Assembly: GCA_963971285.1 (NCBI GenBank)
Contig: OZ020260.1
Location: 8,280,798 to 8,344,797, forward strand
DNA from: Astropecten irregularis
Lineage: Eukaryota; Echinodermata; Asteroidea; Paxillosida; Astropectinidae
DNA: 64,000 nt
Direction: 5' to 3'
This document shows positions 34,201-45,853 of this stretch, piece by piece. The translations under genes and the position numbers were made by a program. Numbering within the stretch: the first letter of the stretch is position 1; each line of letters opens with the position of its first letter. The notes under the pieces are model-generated. The model made no database searches and was not told the origin of the DNA. It saw nothing but the letters and a program-made list of their open reading frames with translations.

Positions 34201-37200
34201 TAGGCCTAACAAACAATTAATGTTAGGCCTGTTACATTAATTAACGTAAGGCTAACACGTTAGGCTAATTAAATCAACAAATAACCACTCAAGGGAAACT
34301 GACTGAATTTTAAAGTCATTGAAAAGTGAACAAAGAAAAATTGACGGGAGCAGGATTCGAACCGGCGACCTCCTGAAAAACCGTACAGGCGCTCTACCAA
34401 CTGAGAGTCTGAGCCATCCAGCCCTAATTAATTAGGCCTAGGCGAATCTGTTGAAAGCATAAGGCTTTTCAGAATTATTCTCAAAATGTTTTTGAGTTTA
34501 TGCAATGTTTTTGAGTTAACGTAATGTTTGCCGTTGCGAGTTGACGCAACTGTTTGCGAGTTGACGAAATGTTTGCAAGTTGGCGCAATGTTTACGAGTT
34601 GTCGCAATGTGTGCGAGTTGGCAATGTTTGCGAGCTGTCGCAATGTGTGCGAATTCACGCAGTGTTTGCGAGTTGGCGCAATGTTTGCAAGTTGGCGCAT
34701 TGTTTGCGAGTTGACGCAATCATGTTTGTGAGTTGACGCAGTGTTTGCGAGTTGACGTAATGTTCGCGAGTTGACGCAATAGGCCTACATGTTTTTGACA
34801 AAAGGATTTTGACCATGATTGATGAAACAATTTTCGAGGGACCGAAGCAATTTCCACATGATTACACAAAATATAATTTCGAGAATAACACAAGAATTTG
34901 ATGGTATAAAATGATATTCATGTAATGACAAGAAATTATCTCAAGGCTTTCCTGCTCCGCTCAAAAATCCCCCCCCCCCAAAAAAAATGCAACGGTGCAT
35001 GACCAGGGGTGTGTTCCGCTTGCGCGAACATACGCGAACATGTTCGTGCCGTTTGCGTTACGCTTGGATTCTGTTGTGGAACGCAAACGCAACAAATGGC
35101 GAACATGTGTTGCGTACTGCGTCCATCTTTCATTCGATGTAGTTAGCCAACTTCAGCAAACACCTCCTCTACACCGTTAGCTATGTTAGGCGAACGTTGT
35201 GTGCGTGTTTGGCGAACAGCGCGTTTCGGTTTGAAAACGTGGCGCACATTGTGTGCTTAGTTAGCTGGAGTGGAACGCACCCCAGGTGAGTGACTCAACT
35301 TGCAGGCCGCGCGGTCTCGCATAAAAAATGCTACACGTACAAGGGTGCGTGGACCGCACTAGTATCACGGGCCCATGCCTTGTGTTGAATGCGTCGCAAG
35401 CCTCCACGCGCTGTGTCTCCAGAGATGGTACGGCACCCGCAGTTACCGGTCTTTTATAAAATTCTAAATTTGGCATGTAAATGTTGCTTTATCGTGTTGG
35501 AAATTCTTAATTTTAAAAAGGAAATACTCAGGTCGACCAGTTAAGCTTTTTCGGATTTCTTTGTACAGATTAAGAAAAATCCCACCACCATCAAAACAGA
35601 CGCGTTGTATTTTTTTTTTATTGTGCGTGATCCACCTGGGGTTTTTTGGCTGTCACGAAAGTCAAAACCCGCCCGAGGAAAACGGCGAGGTCTTCCATTT
35701 TGTCGATTCGTTTTCGTAAAGGAGAAAAACTTCTTCATTTTTTTTTCAAATATCAAACCAAAGTCCACGCTAATTTCCAGACAATTTTACCTTGCTGATG
35801 ACATGTAAAAAGGATTTTGGTCACAACAAATTCTTCAAAGTGTAGCCAACATGTATCCGAACAAAATAATATTCCATGAACGGACCGATATGATCCGACT
35901 GCGGCCCGACCGATCGGCCGATGTTACAGCTACACGTGGTCACCATGCACGTGATCGGATATGTAGTTTAACTGCAGCATGGGTTTCGTTCATGCAATGC
36001 TTCCACTGATTGGTCACCGTTACGAAGTGCCAACATAGCGCTAATTTTTTGATTGGCTACATGGATGGGAGAGAAAAAAAGACAGATGTTGGGCTGCTAA
36101 AAAAAACGTATAAAAAAAACAAAAAACACCACGAACGCACTTATTAATTTAAGTTAAAAAAGGCGCCCTCTCGTGTCCATCAAAATATCGCTGGTTCCCT
36201 CCGGTGCACATTGCTTCATACTGCACACATTGTTTGGCAACCAACTTGTCTGAACGTGCGGTGCTAACGTTCGTCGCTGTCATCCACTCGCAATTTTCAT
36301 GTCGTTTTCGTGCCGTCATTATTTTTATTTACTTGGTTTTTATTATTCTTACATATTGTAATGAAATCCCTTTTACATCCGTGACAATTCAACAAAATGA
36401 AATTTATCAAGCAAATTTATTAAGTACAAATTACTTCTAAAATGTAAACACGGACTTGACACGTAATTATGGGTTACCAGAGGGATAGTGCATGCTGTAT
36501 GTGCAGTGTACCGCACACACGTGCATTTCGGTTGACAAAATATGGATCCCGCATAATACGAGGCCCCGCTTAATACAAGCATTTTCGGTAAGTCCCGGCG
36601 ACCTCGTATTAACGAGGTTCAACTGTAATATGTAACCACACATTTAATGGAATCTGAACATCGCAGTGTGATGTTGAGATCGCATACATAATTATACTGA
36701 AATAATTTCTGATCCATAAAAGTTAATTTTGCAGCACGCATGAAATAATAACCAACCACTTGTGGTGCCTGGTAGCCCTTTGTGTTCATCTAATACTGCA
36801 ATAGTGTGAAGTATACAGGAGGCTGTTCGTGCTTTTATAGCCTCGAATTGTGTTTGAGTGATTTAGGGATACATCACAGGAAAATACCACATCAAATTGA
36901 TCAAAGCATTTTGCATTGTATTGATCAGATAACTTCACCCCTAATATAGTTTTATTTGATTCAATCATATTGACATTTGTTGGTCCATTCCTTTTTACTT
37001 TTAGAGACTGATTGAAAGTTTGATCATTACCAAGCCTCAGGATCCACTGGAGTTCCTCTTGGAAGAGTTGAAGAAAGAAAACAATGATGGTAAGATCAAA
37101 TATTGTCTGTTATATCATATTCATGAAATCATTTGCAAAGAATGTGCAAGTTATTTGCTCTACAGGAGGCCTGTGTAGTGTGTACATTATTAAGATACAA

Positions 37201-40200
37201 CATGAGTGAGCCAATCATTGTATCATTTGTATTGCACAATTAAGCCTCCATATCTGTAGTGACAACAACTTCCATAATGGGAGACTTTGGAGAACCAGTT
37301 TTCAAGTTAACAGCGCATGCGCACGCAATTGTGAGCATGCGCGCATTGTTTTGTGCGTGCGCTATTGACTAGAAGATCGGTTCTCCATTACTTACTTAAG
37401 TCTCCCATTACTTATCGGTAAATGGATTTTGTTCCTTTGAAAACTCTAAGTTTGGGTAATTGTGAATGTACTTAATTTTATTCAGCCTAAACCTTATTTC
37501 ACTTCCATGAATGTTGTATAATGATTCATTTTGCTTTTTAGTTCCAGCCATCATTATCAGTGGACCCCCAGCATCTGGGAAGACCACCATTGCAAGGATG
37601 GTATGTGCTAAGCTTCGGGCAGCTTATATCAGTCAAGATACATTGTTGGCTGATGATGTATCTTCACTGGCCGCCAGGGCTAAGCAACATCTTAAACAGA
37701 ATGAGGTTTGTACATGTATCAAGATAAGCATAACATGAGAATATTTGTCCCTTCAATAAGGCATGTCAGGTCGTGACTTTCCAAATATATAACCATATGA
37801 TAACTGTGAGATAATATCAAGGAGATACCTGTTACATTGGCTAGTTATATCTTGCATGGGGGATATGCTATAACTTTAAGCTTGTGATGATAATAATAAT
37901 AAACCACTTGTATATAGCGCATATTATAATGAAAGATATCTCTAAGCACATAAGAAAGAAGGAGAAAGAAAGAAATACACATGGACATAAAATGATTTCT
38001 ACAAACATAGTCAAGAAAACCAAAATAAACCAAATTTCAATTTATAAATGTTTTCAAGAGCGCCTTAAACTGTTTAACAGTATACCAGCTTGCTTAATGT
38101 TCTGTGGAATAGTGTTCCATAGTTGTGCTGCAGCTGCTGCAAAAGCTACCATAGGATTTTGTTGACGTTTTGGGGTATAGCAAGAGAGACTTGGATGAGG
38201 ACTGTAGATGTCTTGTACGATAGTTTTGTTGATCCAATGACTGAAGACAAACTTAAAATTGTAAGCAAAAGTATGTTTTTTCACCAGAATTAGCCAATGC
38301 AGTTAACACAAGACTGAAGTTATATATTCCCTAATTCCAGTGTGTGTCCAGTAATCTGGCAGCTTGTATTCTGAACCTGTTGTACATGTAGCTGGAATCC
38401 AGCACAGTCTCCTGATGACAGACAAAGTACACACTGTTTAATTCAACAAGTTGCAATCATGAATATTCATGATTAATTGCTGTACCCACCACGATATTGG
38501 ATTGGATTCTTCCCGCTAACCCCAGCTAGCTTGGTGGTCAAGTGGTGAGGCATCCGCACTAGTAAGCCCTAAGCAGGAGGTCTTGGGTTCGAATCCCACC
38601 TGAGCCAGTGCATGTGCACTCAACAAGCACTGAGTATGCAGCGCTCATCTACGTCTGTGGAGGGCAAGCCTAATTTGCATACTATCTATCGCCCTACGAA
38701 AAATCAGTAATATTAATGAACAAGTTTTAATAACATCAACAAAATCTGTAAAAAGTGTTTTTTTTTTTTTTTTTAGAATGTAACACGAAATTGAAGAAAT
38801 TACCGGTAATGTCTGTCATCAACATGGGATCATAGTGTGTGATGTTTGTGCAAAAACTATGCACAGCGCATGTCATGGCATTTTAAAGCATGTACTGGAT
38901 GTTTGGCTTTTAATACCGAGTGGCAATTTCCAGTTTTGTTCGCCCTGGAATAATTGTCTTTGTTATTAACATGACCTGCTTTTACCGGCGGGCACAGGTT
39001 GGCTGGTAAAGGTAACTACCGGACAAAGTGAAAGTAACTGAGAGGAAAGTTCTGTGCCGTTTAGTTTGGGTTTAAGAATGGGTTATGTAACTATGGTTTC
39101 AGTCCGAATGGGGCTATAGAACATGTAGAATGGTTGAATTTATTAGATTTTTCTAGATAATAAACATGCTAAACAAGATTTAATTTCAAGAACAATCATT
39201 CCTTCTCTATCGCATAAGTCCCCAAATTAATAACATTATTGTTTTATCATTTCTTTTTCATTTGTGCAGGTTATACCTAAGAGCTTATGGGTGGAACTTC
39301 TATCAGCAAGACTCAAGCTATTTGACTGTATCAGGAAGGGTTGGGTACTAGATGGATTCCCAGAGACACGTGAACAGGCTCTGGCTCTACAAGAGGTTGG
39401 AATTGGACCTAAACACTATGGTAAATCAAGTCAAGTTTCATCTAGTCATTCCATTTAATGTTTCAAGTGCATATGATCAAATTAATCTGCTTGTTATGAC
39501 GTAGTGGTACTTTCTCATAAGACAAAATTGTAGTATACAAATATCACATGGTTTTAGGGTGGACAGTCGATTCTAGTTCGGGAACGGGAACTAGTTTGTC
39601 AACTTCCAACACCGAGGGAAGCTAGAATCGACTGTCCACCCGAAATAAACCATGTGTTATTTGTTTCATTTTATTTTGTCGGTATCAGTAAATGCAACAA
39701 AATGTTTGTGTTCGTGAGCCGCCATTATCCTCATGTAGGTCGAGGCTCACACACGCTCACTTTCCTAGGATGCGCAGTGAGATGTTCCATGTGTGTTAGT
39801 GAATTTGTTAAGGGTTTTTTTGTTACTAGCATAATGAAATAGTGATTCATTTGTTATGGAAAGAAGAATTCTACTTATTGATAATCTTGGTTTCTTGATT
39901 CTCTGAAACTAGTCAGCAGACTTTGGCCTTGACTTTCTTCAGACATTTCTAGTGCATATGTCCAACTGGTCACATTGAAATGATCCATCATCAGTGATAC
40001 ACTGTCACACCATATGGTGTAGTCCTGGACTTCACCACAACTTACTTGATTATTGGTTGAGAAGATCTGGGACTATTTTCAGGCAGGTCATTGAAAAGTA
40101 GATGTAATAAACATGGATATAAGTGTTGTATACTAGTCAATAGTGCCATTTAAAGGTAGTATCATATTTTGGTTTTTATCAAAGAAATAGAGATTCATGG

Positions 40201-43200
40201 GCAAAAATATCAAGACAGATACAGTAACAGTCATCTGTGAAAATTTTAGTCCCATACGGTGCCCACTTTCTGAGAAATCAGTGAAAAACGGCCACAGTAT
40301 TTCTTAAGTCTTTTCTCTTTTATTTTTGATCTTTTAAAAGATCAAAAAGATTTTCATTCATTGTTTTACTAATTTCTGGATAATTACACCATTTCAGGGG
40401 GAAAAATTGTAATGGTATGTTTCTACCACCACCATCTTCATACCCTGTACTTTATACGTAAATCTGTGAACATTTCTCTTTTGGTTTCTTACCAAAGTAT
40501 GATACTACCTTTAATGTATATTTTGCTCCACAATTTCTGCAGAGAAGCTAGATTCCAATTTGCACTTGTTCATTGTCGTGATAACACTGCCTAGCTGCCT
40601 TTGATACCTATATTGTGAATTGCATATTGTTTGTTGGTAGTTGTCCTAGAGGCACCAGATACTGTTCTGATTGAGAGACAGATGGGCAAGAGAATAGACC
40701 CAGAAACAGGAGGTAAGGATGTAATCATACTCAGATAGTGTCAAGTGACTTCAAACCGATACTCTTAAAGACCTCAGTGCATATCAAATATCATCTTGAA
40801 CCTCTCTAGATGTAGCTTACAATATCTTACAATGACTGATGATATCTAAACGGCAAAGAATTTGATTTTGTTCAAAACAACACATGATTTTCTTAATAGA
40901 TAAAGTAGTAGAATTGGCTATGTCATTGTTGAAACTATTGAGCCTATATCATTCTGATGTGGGTTAATATATGAGGACAACTGAGTGATATTGTGAATGT
41001 CTTGAAATTTGACTTTGAACTTGAAGATGTGTCTTTAACATGACTATGGGATAGAACTCTGGATATCATAGCCTGCCATTTAATACACATTGCTGTCTTT
41101 CCACATTTAGATGTGTACCACACAACATTTGACTACCCAACTGGGAGTGAGGTTGAACGTCGTCTTGTTGAGCCTGCTGAAGGCTGTGGGGAGGAGTCCA
41201 CAGTATCCCGTCTAGTTGTATATCATAGTAATGCTCATGGCCTAAAGAGTTGCTATAACAAGGCTTATAAGGCCATCAATGCTGACCAACCTAAAGCTGA
41301 TGTCTTCTCTCAAGGTTAGTAGTATGAGATAGACTGTATAGATAGACAGAGTAACAACCTTTTCAGTGTACAGGGTTTTACATTATGTTTAAGTCATGCA
41401 AGTCGTGTAAATTGTTGTTGACATCTGAATGAAATTTGCCTAATAAACATATTTGTCTCTCTTTTTCTGCTTATGTTTAGTGCTGACATACCTTAGTAGC
41501 CAGACTAGATCATTGGCCCCACACACACCACGCATTATTCTGCTTGGGCCTACAGGCAGTGGTAAGAGTGTACAAGCAGCATTGATAGCCAGCAAGTATA
41601 ACATTGTCAATGGTGAGTTTATAATATCCATATCTCTATCAGTTGGTTCATTTGATGATTTACAGTACTTGAAATCGGATGTTCAGACAAATTGCACTTG
41701 ACGTTTACGTGTAAGTTGGGTACAGTCGAACCTCATTAATACGAGCTCTCTTAAGACGAGATCTCGGTTAAGACGAGCATATCACGCCGGTCCCGACCGA
41801 GTTGTGCACGTTTCTATGGGGAAATATTTGCTTAATACGAGCACTGATAATACGAAAAACCTTTTAATGCGAGCGTTTTGGGCTGACCCAGTTGCGTGAA
41901 AGTCATTGTAAACAACCCATTTAATACGAGGATTTTTTATCTGGCTTCTTTTGGAATCGATTTTCGGATTTCTTTGTACAGATTAAGAAAAATCCCACCA
42001 CCATCAATTCGCCGTTGTTTAATGTTACCGAAAGCTAAATTCACCGCAGCGCTAATGCCCACTAATTATCCCCTCCTGCGGTTTTACCAGCGGCTTGCCC
42101 AGTGGAAAGTGTAAACAAAAAACAGACAATGTACGGCGCGTCGTATTTTTTTTTTATTGTGCGTGATCCACATGTGTTTTTTTTTTGGCTGTCACGAAAG
42201 TCAAAACCCGACCGAGGAAAACGGCGAGGTCTTCCATTTTGTCGATTCGTTTTCTTAAGGAGAAAAACTTCTTCATTTTTTTTCTCAAAAATCAAGCCAA
42301 AGTCCACGCTAATTTGCAGACAATGTTACCTTGCTGATGATGTGTAAAAAGGATTTTGGTCACAACAAATTCTTCAAAGTGTAGCCAACATGTATCCGAA
42401 CAAAATAATATTCCATGAACGGACCGATACGATCCGACTGCGGCCCGACCGATCGGCCGATGTTACAGCTACACGTGGTCACCATGCACGTGATCGGATA
42501 TAAATGTGGCTAAACTGCAGCATGGGTTTCGTTCATGCAATGCTTCCGCTGATTGGTCACCGCATGCCGACATAGCGCAAATTTTGTGATTGGCTACATG
42601 GAGGGGAGGGAAAAAAGACAGATGTTGGGCTGCTAAAAAAAACCGACATCATAAAAAAATAATCCGTGTCAAAAAAAAAAAACCACGAACGCACTTATTA
42701 ATTTAAGTTAAAAAAGGCGCCCTCTGGTGTCCATCAAAATATCGCTGGTGCACATTGCTTCATACTGCACACATTGTTTGGCAACCAACTTGTCTGAACG
42801 TGCGGTGCTAACGTTCGTCGCTGTCATCCACTCGCAATATATTTTCATGTCGTTTTCGTGCCGTCATTATTTTTATTTACTTGGTTTTTATTATTCTTAC
42901 ATATTGTAATGAAATCCCTTTTACATACGTGACAATTCAACAAAATGAAATTTATCAAGCAAATTTATTCAGTATAAATTACTTCTAAAATGGAAACACG
43001 GACTTGACTATGGGTTACCAGAGGGATAGTGCGTGCTGTATGTGCCGTGTACCGCACACACGTGCATTTCGGTTGACAAAATATGGATCCCGCATAATAC
43101 GAGGCCCCGCTTAATACGAGCATTTTCGGTAAGTCCCGGCGACCTCGTATTAACGAGGTTCGACTGTATATGACGCAGGACTTGTTTGTCCAAACATCTG

Positions 43201-45786
43201 AATGTGACGTCACGAGTGGGGAGCCCTATTGTAACTGAAGGTCATGATTGATACAAGTTGTTTGGTTTGGTTTGCATATTGTCACGACCTAACAAACATA
43301 AGGGGAGATGGATATGATCAACGTGTTCTTTGAGTTGTCTAAATTCTCACTGAATTTACTGTGGTTGTCAATTTATTTTAAAAAAGACAGAAGCCTCTTT
43401 AATAGTGTACCAACATTCGCCAAGGACACTGAACTAGCTGTAAAACTTGTATCTAGGAAGCCCATCCAGCATAGTCATGATCGTGCAATTTACCTAGATA
43501 GAATTGAAATGTGACTTGTGATTTTTAATGTATAAATCAGTTAGCTAGTGAAACGTGGGAAGGGCTTGTCAGAAATATGGTCAAGTAGCCCACTTTGCGT
43601 AGTCAAGAATAAAGTTGCCACAAGCCCCTCTATGTGTCATTGTCTTGGTGACCCTCAAATGTTCCAATAGATCATTTCTGTCATAAAACTGTGCTTAGGG
43701 AAAAGTTGTCAGCCTTTCCTTGGAGGAAGTATCAGTCCCTGTATCGGAGATGTGATCTCATCAGAATATGTATTGTGTTGTTGTTTTTGTTTTTGCAGTA
43801 TCTTCTGGTCAGCTTGTAAAGGAGGCAATCACAAATGAATCCAAGATTGGTGAAACCATCAAACCATATGTGGAAAGAAATATGCTGGGTAAGAACTTGT
43901 TAGTTTTCTCTCCATATTAAGGGTAGATGATTTATTTGAGCAATAGCATAATAATATCATACCATGGTCATTTGCTTTGTCATGGACAAATCTACCTTTT
44001 ACAATTGAATAAAGCAAGGGAACAAAGAAAAAAGTGAACAAAGAAAAATTAATGGAGCGGGATTCTAACCATTGACCTCCGGTATACCGTACTGGCGCTC
44101 TACCAACTGAGCCATACAGCCCTACGTTGGTGGTGTCCCTAATAGTAAATTATCTTTGTTCACTTTTCAAGTGAGTTATCTTTGTTCGTTTGCCAGTCAG
44201 AAGCCATGAAACCACTCACATACTGCAATATCCCAAGGATTATTTAAGATACAGCTAGCATTAGCAGTGCTACAACCTGAGAAACAGTACATGATATGAT
44301 GATATGATATGTCTTTGCCAATGAATTAGCATTATTGTATATCAACTGTCAGCAGTGAACCTAAAGTTGTGTGTATTGTGAATGGTTACAGTGCCAGATG
44401 GTCTGATTATCAAGATTATTGATGAGCGATTGTCTCAGATTGACTGTGCAACAAGAGGTTGGATACTACGAGGCTTCCCTAGGACAAAAGAACAAGCTGT
44501 TAACCTGTCCAACATTGGTCATGAACCTAACAGGTGAGTTATTAGGCAACTAACTACCATCTAGTCTGATCATTATGGAGAACGATACCATTCATACAAG
44601 CCTTTATTTCCAATATGCAGACGAGCAACTTGTACAGTGTGCACTAAATACTGCAATACAGCCCAAAGTACAGCATGTCATCTTTCTTTCATAATTAACC
44701 TTTTGAATGCATGGCATCCATTGGGACATTTCCTTGACCACTGATGGTCTCATCCGTCTCCCTGTATACCTCGGTATTATCCTGCAGAAATCAAATTGCA
44801 TTTATAACATTCCATACATGTATCTCATCTGTATCTGACTATGAACGTTTAATATAATAATCTTTGGCTAAGTTGGCAAAGCGTAACTCGTTATATTGTC
44901 TTAGTCAGCCTCTTGGTAACAGTCATCTTTAATGCATTTCCATTTAAAGTTTCATTTCTAAGTCAGCATTTATTAGTCGTCAATTTGCATAAGTCAGCTT
45001 GTTTTTCCCTGTCACCTTTGCAAAAAACCACAAATATTCCTTTCTGTAAGTCGGTATTAGGAGTAATTTGTTTGCATACAGAGAATTATAAAGACCTGCT
45101 TACTCTTGTGCATTAGATCAAATAGACACACCTTGCTCCATTTCAAATGAAACCCTTATGTTACTGCTAGTCACTGATTCCTACACCCTTTATAAAGAAG
45201 AATACATAACAGAACATGGCTTACCTTGGACTGTGGTTCTTTGGGTTTGTACAAGCTTCTGGCCACAAAACAACCTGTGTGATTCCTGTATCCATACGTC
45301 ATTCTGCCCAGGGACATTCAATTCCAGACCTGCAGAATCATGACTGATGTGGAATAAGTCACCCAAAATATCAAAAGTGAGGCAAAATCATATGATTGGT
45401 ACGTTATCTGCTTTTTCTAACACAGGAATGTCATTTTGTTTCACTTTATTTTGGACAGGGTGTTTTTCCTGGACGTCCCCAATGACTCTGTCTATGAGCG
45501 TTTGACCCTTCGCTCACTGGATGTAGTGACTGGTGACCAACATCATGCCTTATACAATCCACCACGTACTAACGCCATCAAAGACCGCTCAATCCAACAC
45601 CCAAAGGATGCTGAAGAGACTGTCAGGAATCGTCTGTCCCAATACTATGCCTATGCAGAAGAGATTGCAGAATTCTATGAGGATGCTCAACATATTAATG
45701 CTGATCAGGATCCACATACAGTCTTTGAATGTACAGAGAGTATGCTGGTTAATCCACTTCCTAAGCGTCTTATAAATCAAGAGTAA
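31268..45786 (+). CDS. AK8: Adenylate kinase 8, complete ten-exon gene
   Basis: AK8 is a two-domain nucleoside monophosphate kinase linked to cilia and sperm flagella in vertebrates. Exons: 31268-31351, 37005-37089, 37542-37705, 39270-39420, 40641-40712, 41111-41314, 41481-41612, 43799-43888, 44392-44533, 45459-45786. All junctions are GT/AG and keep frame; the coding sum is 1452 nt, 483 aa (human 479). Domain 1 has the P-loop GPPASGKT (64-71), [14 protein letters not shown] (135-148) and GKRIDPETG (177-185). Domain 2 has GPTGSGKS (276-283), [10 protein letters not shown] (350-359) and [10 protein letters not shown]. Domain 1 has Glu where classical kinases have the AMP-binding Arg of DGFPR, and domain 2 has Arg for the Asp of LDGFPR; from memory human AK8 also departs from the classical motifs. 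The start ATG follows AATCAAA and gives [20 protein letters not shown], like known AK8 N-termini. Confidence 0.96.
31423..32520. mobile_element. 1.1-kb foldback element in AK8 intron 1
   Basis: The outer arms 31423-31643 and 32304-32520 are nearly identical inverted copies (220 bp). Two further inverted pairs are nested inside: 31644-31668 with 32046-32070, and 32071-32122 with 32250-32303. The arms contain AGTAACTTGGACCC and TCACCTCCAAAACGATC. No reading frame is shared with any enzyme family I recognise. Confidence 0.85.
32521..33900. mobile_element. Foldback element with 16-bp tandem-repeat arms
   Basis: The left arm (about 32536-32735) is about 12 copies of CCAACTCGGTCCGTGA. The right arm (about 33705-33890) is about 11 copies of the complement, GACCGAGTTGGTCACG. 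Just inside each arm, CTATGGGAAAA and TTTTCCCATAG pair. The 960-bp centre is AT-rich with no credible gene. Frames reading [14 protein letters not shown] are translated tandem repeat, not protein. Confidence 0.88.
34262..34432 (-). repeat. SINE family A copy with intact A and B boxes
   Basis: The minus strand has TCAGTTGGTAGAGCG (complement of 34390-34404) and GGTTCGAATCC (complement of 34353-34363), 26 bp apart. A nine-base duplication (GACTCTCAG) before the A box and the lack of a paired acceptor stem rule out a tRNA gene. It ends in the family tail CAGTCAGTTTCCC. Confidence 0.75.
34488..34790 (+). repeat. 19-bp minisatellite in AK8 intron 1
   Basis: About 15 diverged copies of GCGAGTTGACGCAATGTTT. 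The copies differ mainly at GAC/GGC/GTC and GCG/GCA positions. It is not coding, although all frames stay partly open. Confidence 0.88.
35006..35283. mobile_element. 278-bp MITE with GGGGTGTGTTCC ends
   Basis: GGGGTGTGTTCC (35006-35017) and GGAACGCACCCC (35272-35283) form the ends. The interior is rich in GCGAACA and GCGTTTG words that pair imperfectly. No target-site duplication was identified. It lies in AK8 intron 1. Confidence 0.75.
35548..36625 (+). mobile_element. pogo/Tigger-like element, left-truncated copy
   Basis: Homologous to 41960-43166 over its length, with small indels. The right end CCTCGTATTAACGAGGTTCA, then ACTG followed by TA, is present. The left terminal repeat is missing. 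It lies in AK8 intron 1. Short ORFs here are shared with the other copy but encode nothing I recognise. Confidence 0.8.
37880..38300 (-). pseudogene. 3' fragment of a second LINE family
   Basis: The minus strand encodes [19 protein letters not shown], matching the common LINE C-terminal pattern around LWNSLP, and ends in an ATTATTATTATC-type microsatellite as CR1/L2 tails do. It lies in AK8 intron 3. Everything upstream of the C-terminus is lost. Confidence 0.65.
38520..38650 (+). repeat. SINE family B copy (type II tRNA-like) in AK8 intron 3
   Basis: TGGTCAAGTGG (A-box-like) and GGTTCGAATCC (38586-38596) are separated by a long region with AGCAGGAGG, as in tRNAs with a long variable arm. 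The sequence where an acceptor stem should be does not pair, so it is a SINE. A second copy lies at 20925-21045 on the minus strand. Confidence 0.7.
39545..39656. mobile_element. 112-bp hairpin element in AK8 intron 4
   Basis: CACATGG...GGGTGGACAGTCGATTCTAG pairs with CTAGAATCGACTGTCCACCC...CCATGTG, with a short central loop. Probably a small MITE. Confidence 0.8.
40154..40510. mobile_element. AGGTAGT-family TTAA element, copy in AK8 intron 4
   Basis: Flanked by TTAA at 40150-40153 and 40511-40514. The ends AGGTAGTATCAT and ATGATACTACCT are inverted. At 357 bp it is the clearest full-length member in this window. Confidence 0.85.
41723..43166. mobile_element. 1444-bp pogo/Tigger-like element in AK8 intron 7
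   Basis: It begins CAGTCGAACCTCATTAATAC and ends in the inverted GTATTAACGAGGTTCGACTG, flanked by TA duplications (41721-41722 and 43167-43168). These ends are typical of pogo/Tigger elements. The interior has no intact transposase frame, so it is non-autonomous. Confidence 0.85.
44020..44180 (-). repeat. SINE family A copy in AK8 intron 8
   Basis: tRNA-like body with GGCTCAGTTGGTAGAGCGCC and a B box mutated to GGTTAGAATCC. It is flanked by inverted GTGAACAAAG (44035-44044) and CTTTGTTCAC (44154-44163), giving it terminal inverted repeats. Confidence 0.72.
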
Positions 45787-45847
45787 TTACTCATTACTCA
45801 TTACTGGCTGCAGGATTGTCCTGGCAGGATGGTATTTGTATATTATA

Positions 45848-45853
45848 AATAAA
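45848..45853 (+). terminator. AK8: AK8 polyadenylation signal AATAAA
   Basis: AATAAA lies 62 nt downstream of the AK8 stop codon, in AT-rich sequence. Another AATAAA-containing stretch near 46684 could serve a longer transcript. Confidence 0.6.

Noticed and set aside
34262..34432. A functional tRNA gene
   Set aside because: A and B boxes are present, but an extra nine bases precede the A box and no acceptor stem pairs. It belongs to a dispersed family, so it is a SINE.
38520..38600. A tRNA-Leu or tRNA-Ser gene
   Set aside because: Good A and B boxes and a long variable region, but the ends do not pair and a second dispersed copy exists.
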